A stretch of DNA of 64,000 nt from JAJDXO01 sp965207535 (GCA_965207535.1 CBDBMR010000017.1:186001-250000), one strand, 5' to 3'. Positions 45,954 through 55,084 are shown, counted from the stretch's first letter. Numbers and translations are program-made. Notes: generated by a model not told the origin, from the letters alone.

Positions 45954-48629
45954 TCAGGACGCCTTCAGCCGGCGGAGCACATATTGGAGTATGCCGCCGT
46001 GCCGGTAGTACTCGACCTCGTCCGCCGTATCGATCCGGCACAGCAGCGTGATTTCCTCCGTCGAGCCATTGGTCCGGGTAACCGTGCACGCGACATCCAT
46101 TCGCGGCTCGATTCCATCGGCGAGGCCGGTAATTTCGAAGGTTTCCGTACCCTCGAGGCCCAAGGTTTCCCGGGTCACCCCGTCCTTGAACTGCAGGGGC
46201 AGGACGCCCATGCCGACCAGATTGGAACGGTGGATGCGCTCGAAGCTTTCGACGATGACGGCCTTGACTCCGAGAAGACGGGTCCCCTTGGCTGCCCAGT
46301 CGCGGGACGAACCGGTGCCGTATTCCTTTCCGGCCACGATGACCAGGGGCACGCCGTCGGCGGCGTATTTCACCGCTGCGTCATAGATCGACATCTGCTC
46401 CCCGGAGGGATGGTGAATGGTCACGCCGCCTTCGGTGCCGGGCGCCATCTGGTTGCGAATACGGATGTTCCCGAACGTGCCCCGCATCATCACCTCGTGG
46501 TTGCCCCGCCGGGAACCGAACGAATTGAACTCGGAGACCCGAACCTGCCGCTCGGTCAAATAGGCGCCCGCCGGGCTGTCCGGTTTGATGGCGCCGGCCG
46601 GCGAAATGTGATCGGTGGTGACCGAGTCGCCGAGGATCGCAAGTTCACGGGCGCCGTGTACATCCTCAAAGCCGCCCGCTTCTTCCGGCATGCCGTCGAA
46701 GAAGGTCGGATACTTCACGTAGGTGGAACTGTCCTGCCAATCGTAGGTTTGGGACTTGGCGGTCCGGATTTTCTGCCACTGTTCCGGCCCTTCCCAGACA
46801 TTGCCGTACCGGGTCCTGAACATCTCCGGCGTCACGGCGCTGTTGACGGTATCGCCGACTTCCTTGTTTGTCGGCCAGATATCCCTGAGGTAGACCGCGT
46901 TGCCGTCGGGATCCTCGCCGATGGGATCGTTCATCAGATCGACTTTCATGGAGCCGGCGATCGCATAGGCAACCACCAATGGCGGCGAGGCGAGATAGTT
47001 GGCCTTCACCTGGGCGTGCACCCGGCCTTCGAAGTTCCGGTTGCCCGACAGAACCGCGGTTACCGTCAAGTCGCCTTCATCGACGGCGTCGGCGATCGGT
47101 TCCGGCAAGGGGCCGGAATTGCCGATACAGGTGGTGCAGCCATACCCGACGAGATTGAAGCCAAGCGCATCGAGATCGTCCTGCAGGCCCGCCTTCTCGA
47201 GATAATCGCTGACCACCTGCGAGCCGGGTGCGAGAGACGTCTTCACCCACGGCTTGACCTTCAAGCCCTTGGCGAGCGCGTTCCGCGCCACGAGGCCGGC
47301 GCCCAGCATCACCGAGGGGTTGGACGTATTGGTGCAGCTGGTGATGGCGGCAATGACCACATCGCCATCCTCGAGCTCGTAGTTGGCACCGGCGACGGGC
47401 ACCGGGCCCTTGCCGGCGCCGATGGACGCGATTGCGTCGTCGAACGCGCCGGCGGCCCGGGAAAGGGCGATTTTGTCCTGCGGGCGCTTGGGCCCGGCGA
47501 GCGCCGGCTCCACCGTCGAGATATCGAGTTCGAGCGTATCGGTAAACTCGGGATCCGGCGTCGACGAATCGCGCCACATGCCTTGCGCCTTGGCATAAGC
47601 CTCGACCAATTCGATGCGGTCTTCGTCGCGCGACGTGAAACGGAGGTAGCCGAGGGTCTCTTCGTCGACCGGGAAGATGCCGCAGGTCGCGCCGTATTCC
47701 GGCGCCATATTGGCGATGGTGGCCCGGTCGGTCAGCGCCAAGGTATCCAGCGCAGGCCCATAGAATTCAACGAATTTCCCGACCACGCCCTTCTCGCGCA
47801 GCATCTGCACGACGGTAAGCACCAGATCGGTAGCGGTCGTGCCTTCCTTGAGTTCGCCGGTGAGTTTGAACCCGACGACCTCGGGGATGAGCATGGAAAC
47901 CGGCTGACCAAGCATGGCCGCTTCCGCCTCGATACCGCCGACACCCCAACCCAACACACCCAGGCCGTTGACCATGGTGGTATGGCTGTCCGTGCCCACC
48001 AGGGTATCCGGATAGGCGACGGCCGCGCCGTTCTCCGACGTCCATACGGTCTGGGCCAGATACTCGAGATTGACCTGATGGCAGATTCCCGTCCCGGGCG
48101 GTACGACCCGGAAGTTGTCAAACGCCTCCGCTCCCCAGCTGAGGAATTCATAACGCTCCTGATTCCGTTCAAATTCCAGATCGACGTTTGCCTTGAAGGC
48201 ATCCGGCCCGGCAAACTGATCGACCATCACCGAGTGGTCGATCACCAGATCGACGGGACTCAACGGGTTGATTTTCTGGGGATCGCCGCCGAGATCGACC
48301 ATCGCCTGACGCATAGCCGCCAGATCGACCACTGCCGGCACCCCGGTGAAATCCTGCATCAGCACCCGGGCCGGCCGATAAGCGATTTCCCGGTCGGAGC
48401 GCTTCTCCTTCAGCCACTCGGCGACGGCCTTGACGTCGTCCACCGTGACCGTCGAGCCATCTTCGAAGCGGAGAAGGTTTTCGAGGAGAATCTTCAGAGA
48501 AAACGGAAGTTTGGAGATATCGCCGAGGCCAGCTTCGGAGGCAGCCTCCAGGCTGAAATAATCATAGCTTTTGCCGCCGGCTTCGAGCGTCCGGCGCGTC
48601 TTCAGGCTGTCATGGCCGGTCGCGGTCAT
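45954..48629 (-). CDS. acnA: Aconitate hydratase A
   Basis: [4Fe-4S] enzyme isomerising citrate to isocitrate in the TCA cycle. The 891-residue monomer has the standard AcnA/IRP length. Cluster cysteines are visible in ITSCTNTSNPSVMLGAG and in YGCTTCIGNSGPLPE; GTDSHTTMVNGLGVLGWGVGG and the swivel-domain GKEYGTGSSRDWAAKG are also intact. It completes the set of TCA enzymes in the window. Upstream lies the accessory block that separates it from ccmA. Confidence 0.98.
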   Translation of the reverse strand: MTATGHDSLKTRRTLEAGGKSYDYFSLEAASEAGLGDISKLPFSLKILLENLLRFEDGSTVTVDDVKAVAEWLKEKRSDREIAYRPARVLMQDFTGVPAVVDLAAMRQAMVDLGGDPQKINPLSPVDLVIDHSVMVDQFAGPDAFKANVDLEFERNQERYEFLSWGAEAFDNFRVVPPGTGICHQVNLEYLAQTVWTSENGAAVAYPDTLVGTDSHTTMVNGLGVLGWGVGGIEAEAAMLGQPVSMLIPEVVGFKLTGELKEGTTATDLVLTVVQMLREKGVVGKFVEFYGPALDTLALTDRATIANMAPEYGATCGIFPVDEETLGYLRFTSRDEDRIELVEAYAKAQGMWRDSSTPDPEFTDTLELDISTVEPALAGPKRPQDKIALSRAAGAFDDAIASIGAGKGPVPVAGANYELEDGDVVIAAITSCTNTSNPSVMLGAGLVARNALAKGLKVKPWVKTSLAPGSQVVSDYLEKAGLQDDLDALGFNLVGYGCTTCIGNSGPLPEPIADAVDEGDLTVTAVLSGNRNFEGRVHAQVKANYLASPPLVVAYAIAGSMKVDLMNDPIGEDPDGNAVYLRDIWPTNKEVGDTVNSAVTPEMFRTRYGNVWEGPEQWQKIRTAKSQTYDWQDSSTYVKYPTFFDGMPEEAGGFEDVHGARELAILGDSVTTDHISPAGAIKPDSPAGAYLTERQVRVSEFNSFGSRRGNHEVMMRGTFGNIRIRNQMAPGTEGGVTIHHPSGEQMSIYDAAVKYAADGVPLVIVAGKEYGTGSSRDWAAKGTRLLGVKAVIVESFERIHRSNLVGMGVLPLQFKDGVTRETLGLEGTETFEITGLADGIEPRMDVACTVTRTNGSTEEITLLCRIDTADEVEYYRHGGILQYVLRRLKAS

Positions 48630-48736
48630 GAGTACCTCCTTCGAAAATCAAATCCCATCCCTGGCCGGCGGCTCCCCCGTCCGACGACCGGGCCTTTGGG
48701 TACACCGGCAGTGTCCGGAAGTCCAGACTCAGGGGA

Positions 48737-50074
48737 TCAGCGGCCAATCCGGCCGGCGACCAATCGGACTTTGCGCGGGGCCGCAAGCCACATAGCCAGT
48801 ATGGACAAGGCGCAAATCAGCATGGCCAGGACAAAGGACTGGTCGTAATTGCCTTGGATATCGTGCAGCACCCCTGTCAGATACGGACCCAGCGCCCCAC
48901 CGCCGATCGACGCTCCGCCAAGCACGCCAAAAATGACCCCGTAACGCCTTCCGGCGAAAAGTTCGGCGGGGACGGCACCAAATACGGAGGCAAGCCCATA
49001 ACCCAGAAATCCCTGACACCCGACCATGACGTACATGAGCCACTCCGAGGGAAATTCGCGCAACAACAACAAGCAGCCATAACTCGCCATGAACCCGAGA
49101 AGGGCGAGCGTCCAGGCCCATTCCCGGCCCGCCCGGTCGGAAAAGTGGCCAATGGCGATTTGGCCGGCGACGCCGGTCAAGCCCACAAGGCCCAGCGCGA
49201 GCGCCGCGGATTCACGGGAAATTCCGATGTCGATCAGGTAGCGGGTTTGATGAACCTGAACCGCATACCAGACGTAGAGGCCGAAAATAAAGGCGATCAT
49301 CAGCCACCAAAACCGGGCGGTCTTCATCGCCAGCCCGAGCGTCCACTCGACCGCCACCCAATCCTGATCCACAACCCGGCTGGGCGCCTCTCCGGCACCG
49401 GCGCCTTCCCTTGTCTGGTCCGCGACCGCATCGCCATCGGGCCTCAGGCCCAGCTCTTCCGGCCGATGGCGCTGGAACAGGAAGTTAATCGGCACCAGAA
49501 CGATCAGCACCACCAACGCGACGCTCAGGCTGGCGGCCCGCCAACCATCCGACTGAATCGTGTGCTGCATCCACGGGAAAAGGACGATGGCGCCTATGCC
49601 GACACCCGAGAAAGCAATCCCGATTGCCAGGCCGCGCCTGCGATCAAACCAATTGGGCAGGAAAAGAGTGTGCCCCATATAGCTCATGAAGACGGACCCG
49701 CCGACCACCAAAATCCCCAGCGTCAGATAGAAGTGCCACGGCTCGGTCGAGATTGTCGCCAAGGCCAAACCGGCGCTGACCTGGATGGCACCCAATGGCA
49801 GGACCCATCGCGGGCCGTAGCGATCCATCAGAGCGCCGATAACGGGGGTCATCAGGATTGAAGAGATAAAGCCGATCGAGAACGTTGCCGAGATACTGCC
49901 CCGGGACCAGCCGAACTCGTCCAAAATCGGAGGAAACAGGAGAGAAAATGATGTCCGGGCATTGGCGCCGATGGCCATGGTGACGAAGGCAATGGCGATG
50001 ACGACCCAGCCGTAGAAAAACGGCAACCGGTGGGCAAAATTCGTCGGACGGGGGGCGGCGGGGGGTTCCATCAT
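48737..50074 (-). CDS. MFS transporter
   Basis: Major facilitator of 445 residues from the tandem ATG at 50074 (the frame continues to a TTG at 50113). Twelve hydrophobic helices are visible. The family signature after helix 2 reads GALMDRYGPRWVL, and a long charged central loop (about 190-235) links the two halves. It resembles the oxalate/formate-antiporter and monocarboxylate-porter branch, so a carboxylate substrate is plausible but not shown. It diverges from the BenE-type permease over a spacer of about 115 nt. Confidence 0.82.
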   Translation of the reverse strand: MMEPPAAPRPTNFAHRLPFFYGWVVIAIAFVTMAIGANARTSFSLLFPPILDEFGWSRGSISATFSIGFISSILMTPVIGALMDRYGPRWVLPLGAIQVSAGLALATISTEPWHFYLTLGILVVGGSVFMSYMGHTLFLPNWFDRRRGLAIGIAFSGVGIGAIVLFPWMQHTIQSDGWRAASLSVALVVLIVLVPINFLFQRHRPEELGLRPDGDAVADQTREGAGAGEAPSRVVDQDWVAVEWTLGLAMKTARFWWLMIAFIFGLYVWYAVQVHQTRYLIDIGISRESAALALGLVGLTGVAGQIAIGHFSDRAGREWAWTLALLGFMASYGCLLLLREFPSEWLMYVMVGCQGFLGYGLASVFGAVPAELFAGRRYGVIFGVLGGASIGGGALGPYLTGVLHDIQGNYDQSFVLAMLICALSILAMWLAAPRKVRLVAGRIGR

Positions 50075-50189
50075 CGCGGGGACTATAGACCGCGTGCCCG
50101 GGTCTGTCCCCAATGGTTGATTGCAGAACCGGGATCACGCGTTAACAATTTGCCCGACTGACAAGACTCATCGGACGCGTGGCAAATAC

Positions 50190-51404
50190 GTGCAACTCGA
50201 AAAACCTGAAGGACCCGCTCCAGGTCCGCGATCCTGGCTCGCCGACATCGGCGTTGTTCACGCCAGCAATGCGCTGATCGCGTTCCTGTTTGCCGCCTCG
50301 GCGCCGGTCGCGATTGTTCTCGGTGTCGGTCTCAAGGGCGGGTTGTCGGAGGCCGAGCTGTCGTCGTGGGTGTTCGGCGGCTTCGCCCTCAACGGCGTCC
50401 TCAGCATTATCGTCTCCATCGTCTATCGGCAGCCGTTGGCGTTTTTCTGGACCATATCGGGATCCGTGCTGGTGGGACCCGCTCTTAACCACCTCAGCTT
50501 CCAGGAGGTGATCGGCGCCTTTCTGGCGACCGGCATCCTGCTGCTGGTGCTCGGGCTTTCCGGATTGGTCGGAAAGATCATGAAGCTGCTGCCCATGCCG
50601 ATCATCATGGGAATGGTAGCGGGCGTGTTTCTCGAATTCGGCTTGGATTGGGTGCGGGCGCTTTGGGACGATCCGCTGCTCGCAGGCTCGATGACGGCGG
50701 CCTTCGTATTGCTGTCCCTCAACAGACGGCTCGCCGAGAGATTTCCGCCGATGATCGGCGTTCTGATCGTCGGCATCGTCGTGATTTTGGCGCAGGGATC
50801 ATTCAACCCGGAGGGCGGATTCGGCTATCAGTTTGTCGCGCCGATCGTTTTCCGGCCCGAATTTTCCCTGCCGGCCATGATCGAGCTGGTGATCCCGCTG
50901 TCGATCACGGTGCTGGCGGCCCAGAACGCCCAGGGCATCGCCATTCTTCAAACCCGCGGTCACAAACCGCCGGTCAACACCATCACCGCGGCCTGCGGAT
51001 TCAATTCATTGATAATCGGCATGTTCGGCTCCGTCTCGACCTGTCTGACCGGACCGGTGAACGCCATTCTGTCTTCCGGCGGCCGCAAGGAGACCCACTA
51101 CATTGCCGCCGTGATCATCGGGCTGTTTGCGGTCCTGTTCGGGCTCCACTCGCCCATGTTCACCAAGTTCCTGCTGGCATCGCCGCCCGCCTTCATCGCC
51201 ACCCTTGCCGGGCTCGCGCTGCTGCGTATTCTCGAAAGCGCGTTCAAGGTCTCGTTCGGCGGCAAGTTCACGCTGGGCGCCCTGGTATCGTTCCTGGTAA
51301 CCCTCACCGAACTCACCATATTCAATATCGGTGCGCCGTTCTGGGGACTGGTGTTCGGATTTGCCGCATCCTGGCTGCTGGAGCGGGACCACTTCGACAA
51401 ATAA
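50190..51404 (+). CDS. BenE-family benzoate/H+ symporter-like permease
   Basis: Integral membrane protein of 404 residues from a GTG at 50190; a TTG at 50121 would add 23 residues of unlikely leader, and the start is uncertain. The BenE family is recognised by LADIGVVHASNALIAFLFAA, FFWTISGSVLVGPA, ITVLAAQNAQGIAILQTRGH, PVNTITAACGFNSLIIGMFG and LTGPVNAILSSGG. About 11-12 membrane helices are present. Founding members import benzoate, but no aromatic-degradation gene is adjacent, so the substrate is open. Confidence 0.85.
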   Translation: MQLEKPEGPAPGPRSWLADIGVVHASNALIAFLFAASAPVAIVLGVGLKGGLSEAELSSWVFGGFALNGVLSIIVSIVYRQPLAFFWTISGSVLVGPALNHLSFQEVIGAFLATGILLLVLGLSGLVGKIMKLLPMPIIMGMVAGVFLEFGLDWVRALWDDPLLAGSMTAAFVLLSLNRRLAERFPPMIGVLIVGIVVILAQGSFNPEGGFGYQFVAPIVFRPEFSLPAMIELVIPLSITVLAAQNAQGIAILQTRGHKPPVNTITAACGFNSLIIGMFGSVSTCLTGPVNAILSSGGRKETHYIAAVIIGLFAVLFGLHSPMFTKFLLASPPAFIATLAGLALLRILESAFKVSFGGKFTLGALVSFLVTLTELTIFNIGAPFWGLVFGFAASWLLERDHFDK

Positions 51405-51491
51405 GCGTTGTTCCACCGCGGCAACCGGATTTGACAGCGGCGTTCAGGGCATTACGCTGACGGAGAACAAAACAGACCGTCGAGAACAGTC

Positions 51492-51866
51492 ATGATTCCT
51501 GCACGCATTGTCGGCGCGGCCGCCATCGTGGTGGTCCTTGCGGCTTCGCCGGCCGGCGCCCAGAACGATCCGCGGCCCGACGCCGAGCGCCTCAAGCAGA
51601 ACGACGCATGGTGCCCGATCGTGCTGAACCACCACTTGCCGGCCATCACGAATGCGTTCGCCGAATACGTTAAGAAAGAGCTCCAGAAGAACCCGTCGAA
51701 ACGCCAGGATCAGGAGATCTACGAAGCGGTCGCGCCGCTGCTCGAGACCCTGTTGTCGGTCGGCAGGATGGACGAGCGGAATCCGGTCAGGCAGGCGCAT
51801 CTTGCGATGACGTGCACGCTCGGCCTGCCCGTGGTCAGAAAAATAATCACCCGCGAATTCAGGTAA
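51492..51866 (+). CDS. Small exported protein, unknown function
   Basis: Product of 124 residues with a clear Sec signal peptide (ARIVGAAAIVVVLAASPAGA, cleavage near residue 23). The mature part is helical and has two cysteines (in AWCPIVL and TCTLGLP) that could form a disulfide, plus an amphipathic Lys/Glu stretch (YVKKELQKNPSKRQDQEIYE). I do not recognise the family. Its 3' end overlaps the convergent amidohydrolase by 8 nt. It is 87 nt after the BenE gene. Confidence 0.7.
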   Translation: MIPARIVGAAAIVVVLAASPAGAQNDPRPDAERLKQNDAWCPIVLNHHLPAITNAFAEYVKKELQKNPSKRQDQEIYEAVAPLLETLLSVGRMDERNPVRQAHLAMTCTLGLPVVRKIITREFR

Positions 51867-52881
51867 TCTCGATCCCGAACAGTTTGGCGGCGTTGCCCGA
51901 CACAATCCGCTCCTTGGACGATGCGGACAGGCCGGAAGTCCGGGATACGAACCCCACCGGGTCGGTCTCGATTTCGCCGCGAGGGTAGTCGGTGCCCATC
52001 ATCACATGCTTATCGCCGGCGCGCTTCACCAAGGTCCGGAGCATTTCGCGATCGAAGATCACGCTGTCGAAGTAGAACCGCTTGAGATAGTCGCTGGGTT
52101 TTCGATCGATATTCACCCGTGTCTCGGGACGGGAATCGAATGCCTTGTCGCCGCGGCCCGGATAGTACGGCAGATATCCGCCACCATGAGCAACGACCAC
52201 CTTGAGACCGGGGTAGTCGTCCATGACGCCTTCATAGACGAGTGACGCCATGACCAACGCTTCTTCCAGGGGTTGGCCGACCGTGTTCCAAAGAAAGTAT
52301 TTTCGCAATCGATCGTCGTGAGTGAACCCGCGGGGGTGGATGAAGACAGGCACATCCAACTCTTCCGCCCTGGCCCAGAACTTGCGGAACCTGGGCTCGC
52401 CCAGATCCCGGGTGCGGATGTTCGACGGGATAGTGACCCCGCGCAAACCCAGCTCGTTCACGGCATGTTTCAGTTCACGAACCGACCGGTTGACATCCTG
52501 CAACGGTACGGCGCCGATGCCGATGAACCGGTCCGGAGCCTTCGCGACAAAATCCGCAATTCCTTCGTTGCACGCCCTGGCGATCCGCTGGCCGGTCGCG
52601 CCGTCGGCCCAGTAGGCGGGTGTCGGCAGGTTCATGCTGATCACCTGGATGTCGACCCGCATGGCGTCCATGTCTTCGAGCCGCGCCTTGGGCTCGACAA
52701 GCTTCTTCGCTACCGCCTTGGCTTGGCGGTTGTGCTCTCGCGACGAGCCCGCCGGAATCCAATTTTGTTTCCCCGGCCCCGAGCCCCGCACCTTTACCTT
52801 GCGCGCCATTTCCAGGACCTCGGGCAACGCGACATGGGTGTGCATGTCTATGCGGGGTCCTTTGCTGGATTTTCGCGGCAT
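51859..52881 (-). CDS. Amidohydrolase-fold enzyme, ACMSD-like
   Basis: Metal-dependent TIM-barrel enzyme of 340 residues in the amidohydrolase_2 group (ACMSD, gamma-resorcylate decarboxylase and relatives). Metal ligands fit: H14 and H16 in RIDMHTHVALP, a histidine in VFIHPRGF, one in VVVAHGGGYLPYYPGR, and the aspartate in HVMMGTDYPRG. ACMSD relatives perform non-oxidative decarboxylation or hydrolysis of aromatic acids, which would suit the BenE-type importer nearby, but this is inference. It follows the DinB-fold gene by 25 nt on the same strand. Confidence 0.85.
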   Translation of the reverse strand: MPRKSSKGPRIDMHTHVALPEVLEMARKVKVRGSGPGKQNWIPAGSSREHNRQAKAVAKKLVEPKARLEDMDAMRVDIQVISMNLPTPAYWADGATGQRIARACNEGIADFVAKAPDRFIGIGAVPLQDVNRSVRELKHAVNELGLRGVTIPSNIRTRDLGEPRFRKFWARAEELDVPVFIHPRGFTHDDRLRKYFLWNTVGQPLEEALVMASLVYEGVMDDYPGLKVVVAHGGGYLPYYPGRGDKAFDSRPETRVNIDRKPSDYLKRFYFDSVIFDREMLRTLVKRAGDKHVMMGTDYPRGEIETDPVGFVSRTSGLSASSKERIVSGNAAKLFGIEIT

Positions 52882-52906
52882 AACGTCACCCCCGAATTTT
52901 CAATCT

Positions 52907-53413
52907 TTATTGCTCGCGCACCGCCCGTTCCCAGACCGGAATGTCCTGGGGTGCCGGGCGTGCCGGCACCTGCCCCATCATGTCGGCAATGTACCCGCGG
53001 TGAAAGGCGCCGTGCATGATCATATGGGTAAGGATCATATATCTGGGCAGCCGGCCCTTGTTGCCGCCGATCAGTTCGTAGGAGACCTCTTCTTCCAACT
53101 CCTCCCCGGATAGACCCTCGATATAGCCGCGGATTTCCCTGTCCATATCGTGCTGTGCCGCCCGGAGGCTCGCCACGTCCTCGTGCAACACCGTCTGCAG
53201 CTTGTCGAACCCGTGAGGACGGCCCTTCATATGCGCCATCCACACCTTTTCGACGACCAGGAAATGGTTCAGCAAAACAAGGAAGCTGTTCATGATCGAG
53301 GGACGCTGCTTGGCCAACTCGCCGTCCGGCAGACCGTCGACCTGCGCGTAGTAGAGATCCCGCGCCCAGATGTTGTAGTCGAGCAGCGACAGCAGGTACG
53401 ACTTGTCACGCAT
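52907..53413 (-). CDS. DinB-fold metalloprotein
   Basis: Four-helix-bundle protein of 168 residues in the DinB/YfiT group. The probable metal triad is H50 (LLNHFLVVEKVW) with H134 and H138 (MHGAFHRGYIADMM), the typical H...HxxxH spacing. Family members include thiol-dependent S-transferases such as maleylpyruvate isomerase and bacillithiol transferases; some act in aromatic catabolism, in line with the neighbouring amidohydrolase. The actual reaction is unknown. Probably co-transcribed with the amidohydrolase gene 25 nt downstream. Confidence 0.82.
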   Translation of the reverse strand: MRDKSYLLSLLDYNIWARDLYYAQVDGLPDGELAKQRPSIMNSFLVLLNHFLVVEKVWMAHMKGRPHGFDKLQTVLHEDVASLRAAQHDMDREIRGYIEGLSGEELEEEVSYELIGGNKGRLPRYMILTHMIMHGAFHRGYIADMMGQVPARPAPQDIPVWERAVREQ

Positions 53414-53549
53414 GGGGATCCCTCCTTCCCTGCCGGTCGGCCGCCGGGCGCCGCCGGTTTGACCGATTATGGAGCACGCTCCGGATCAAATCACTCTTTC
53501 GTTACAGGTCGGCCCTATTCTCGCCACAATTGGTTGCTTGAATGGCTCC

Positions 53550-53658
53550 ATCAGGCCTCCTGATTGAGAGGGCACATGCCCCTCTTACCCCCTTGAGGGC
53601 AGAGCATTCTGCCCCGACTTCCGGCCGGGGAGCCCCCCTGACTCCCCGGCCGGTTTTT
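53550..53658 (+). ncRNA. Candidate small RNA with C-rich loops
   Basis: Plus-strand run of four hairpins ending in a strong intrinsic terminator, in a 257-nt spacer without plus-strand genes. Stem 1 is 53550-53564 (6 bp), stem 2 is 53567-53585, stem 3 is 53597-53614 (7 bp, GCAT loop), stem 4 is the terminator. Exposed C-rich segments (GCCTCCTG, TTACCCCCTTG and the loop CCCCCCTGA) resemble the anti-Shine-Dalgarno loops of known alphaproteobacterial sRNAs. A start near 53480-53500 is possible, with TTGACC at 53459-53464 as a -35 candidate, but no good -10 was found. The 5' end is not defined. Confidence 0.55.
53621..53658 (+). terminator. Strong orphan intrinsic terminator
   Basis: A perfect 12-bp GC-rich stem (53621-53632 with 53642-53653) and 9-nt loop are followed by five T residues (53654-53658) on the plus strand only. 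The minus strand shows no U-run, so it does not serve the SDR gene that ends at 53671. Confidence 0.85.
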
Positions 53659-53670
53659 CATTTCAAGGGT

Positions 53671-54429
53671 TCAGGCGTGCCACCCGCCATCGGCCATGAA
53701 CACACCACCCGTGGAAAAGCTCGACATGTCGGACGCCAGATAGAGCACCGATTTGGCGATCTCGTCGGCCGTGGCGTGACGGCCCAGGGGAATGGTCTTG
53801 TTGAGCATTTCGGTCATGTCGATCCCCAGGAGCTTGCTCGCCCGGTCTTCGATCTCCTGCTGAAAGGCGGTCGATGTCGGTCCGGGCGCCAGCACATTGG
53901 CGCGAATGTTCCTGGGCGCAAGCTCCTTGGAGATTGCCCGGGTCATGCCGACCACGGCATGCTTGGACGTAATATACGCGACCGAGTTGGGGCGAGCCGT
54001 CACCCCCATGATGCTCGACATGACGATGATGCTGCCCCCGTCGGCCATGTCCGGGATAGCGTGTTTGCAGGTCAGGAAAACGCCCTTGACGTTGACGTCT
54101 ATCACATGGGCGAAAACATCCTCGGGATAGTCCGCGGTGCTGGCGGAGGTCCCGCTGACCCCGGCATTGGCAAACAGCACGTCGATTGAACCCCAGGCAT
54201 CGACCGCCGAAGCGATGAAGGCTCGGCAATCGGCCGAGCTGGTGACGTCGGCCACGGCGGTCAGCGTTCGGTCCGGGTCCATTTGGCTCAGCGCGGCGTC
54301 GAGATCGGCCTGCTGGCGGTCGACCAGCATGACCCTGGCGCCTTCCGATTGAAGCAGGCGGGCGCTGGCAAGGCCTATTTCGCCGGCGCCGCCGGTCACG
54401 ATGCAGCGTTTGTCATCCATCCGTCCCAT
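53671..54429 (-). CDS. Short-chain dehydrogenase/reductase (SDR)
   Basis: NAD(P)-dependent oxidoreductase of 252 residues from the ATG at 54429, chosen because GGAGG lies 6 nt upstream and family homology begins at MDDKRCIVTGG. Classical SDR motifs are all present: cofactor-binding TGGAGEIG (12-19), NAG (88-90), N113, S139 and the catalytic Y152/K156 in AYITSKHAVVG. The acidic residue D37 after beta-strand 2 favours NAD over NADP. The substrate is unknown. Confidence 0.9.
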   Translation of the reverse strand: MGRMDDKRCIVTGGAGEIGLASARLLQSEGARVMLVDRQQADLDAALSQMDPDRTLTAVADVTSSADCRAFIASAVDAWGSIDVLFANAGVSGTSASTADYPEDVFAHVIDVNVKGVFLTCKHAIPDMADGGSIIVMSSIMGVTARPNSVAYITSKHAVVGMTRAISKELAPRNIRANVLAPGPTSTAFQQEIEDRASKLLGIDMTEMLNKTIPLGRHATADEIAKSVLYLASDMSSFSTGGVFMADGGWHA

Positions 54430-54501
54430 TCGGTCCTCCAGCTTGCCGGAATGCCGGCGGCGAGGTGCCGCCCGGCGGCGAGTTTCACACAAGTGCAATA
54501 C

Positions 54502-54522
54502 TATCCACAAAATCTGTGGATA
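54502..54522. repeat. Inverted repeat of two DnaA-box-like octamers
   Basis: TATCCACA (54502-54509) and TGTGGATA (54515-54522) are exact reverse complements separated by 5 bp. Each is a DnaA box lacking only the first base (CTATCCACA instead of TTATCCACA). It lies 73 bp upstream of the SDR start, in its probable promoter region. It could be a DnaA-bound regulatory site or an operator for another dimeric protein. Confidence 0.6.
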
Positions 54523-54568
54523 TCTCGCGCATGTTCCGTGGACAGTCTTCGCCCCGGCGTCCGGTTCG

Positions 54569-54922
54569 TTACCTCGGATGAACCTCGATATAAAACAGAG
54601 CCGATTCACCGTGTCCGTGCGAATGGCCGCCGAATCCATGACTGGTCACCGGAAACCGGCCCGTCGCCCGGGCCTTGAAGCTCATCGTCGCCCCGGCGCC
54701 CGGCTTGGCCTCCTGCTCGATGTCATAGCCATGAAGGTGCAGTTCGACGATCTCGTCCGCGTTGAAGCGAATGGTGACGTCGTCGCCCTGCTTGACGCGA
54801 ATGACCCGCTCGCCGACGACCTTGCGCTTCTCGATATTCACCGTGGCTTCGACCGGATCAGCCGACGCCGGCGCCGCGCCCAGGACAATCGCCAGGAACC
54901 CCACGACCAGTGCCCGAGTCAT
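54569..54922 (-). CDS. Exported His-rich cupredoxin-like protein
   Basis: Product of 117 residues with a Sec signal peptide (about 1-21, cleavage after PASA). The rest is beta-rich and resembles the cupredoxin-like domain (IRVKQGDDVTIRFNADEIVE followed by LHLHGYD). There are seven histidines: H62, H64, H95, H100, H102, H104 and H115, the last cluster in SHGFGGHSHGHGE. No cysteine is present, so a classical blue-copper site cannot form. A periplasmic copper or other metal-binding role is likely but inferred. It lies 139 nt upstream of the SDR gene on the same strand. Confidence 0.8.
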   Translation of the reverse strand: MTRALVVGFLAIVLGAAPASADPVEATVNIEKRKVVGERVIRVKQGDDVTIRFNADEIVELHLHGYDIEQEAKPGAGATMSFKARATGRFPVTSHGFGGHSHGHGESALFYIEVHPR

Positions 54923-55084
54923 TTCCAGTCTCCTTCAACCTCCGGACATCATGCGTTCGGATGAAATTTAGAACCTCGCCCCGGCGATGCAATCCAATTG
55001 ACCGGCTTTGCCCCCGGTTCGCCCAACGTTTCAACAAAATATAGCCCCGATTGATCCCCGGCCGCTCATCCGTAAGATAATGGT

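Noticed and set aside
45984..48848. Very long plus-strand open frame opposite acnA (954 codons)
   Set aside because: Antisense of a complete aconitase with no motif or ribosome-binding site; a typical GC-rich shadow.
53621..53658. Terminator of the SDR gene
   Set aside because: The U-run is on the plus strand only, whereas the SDR gene is on the minus strand, so it would not terminate that transcript efficiently.
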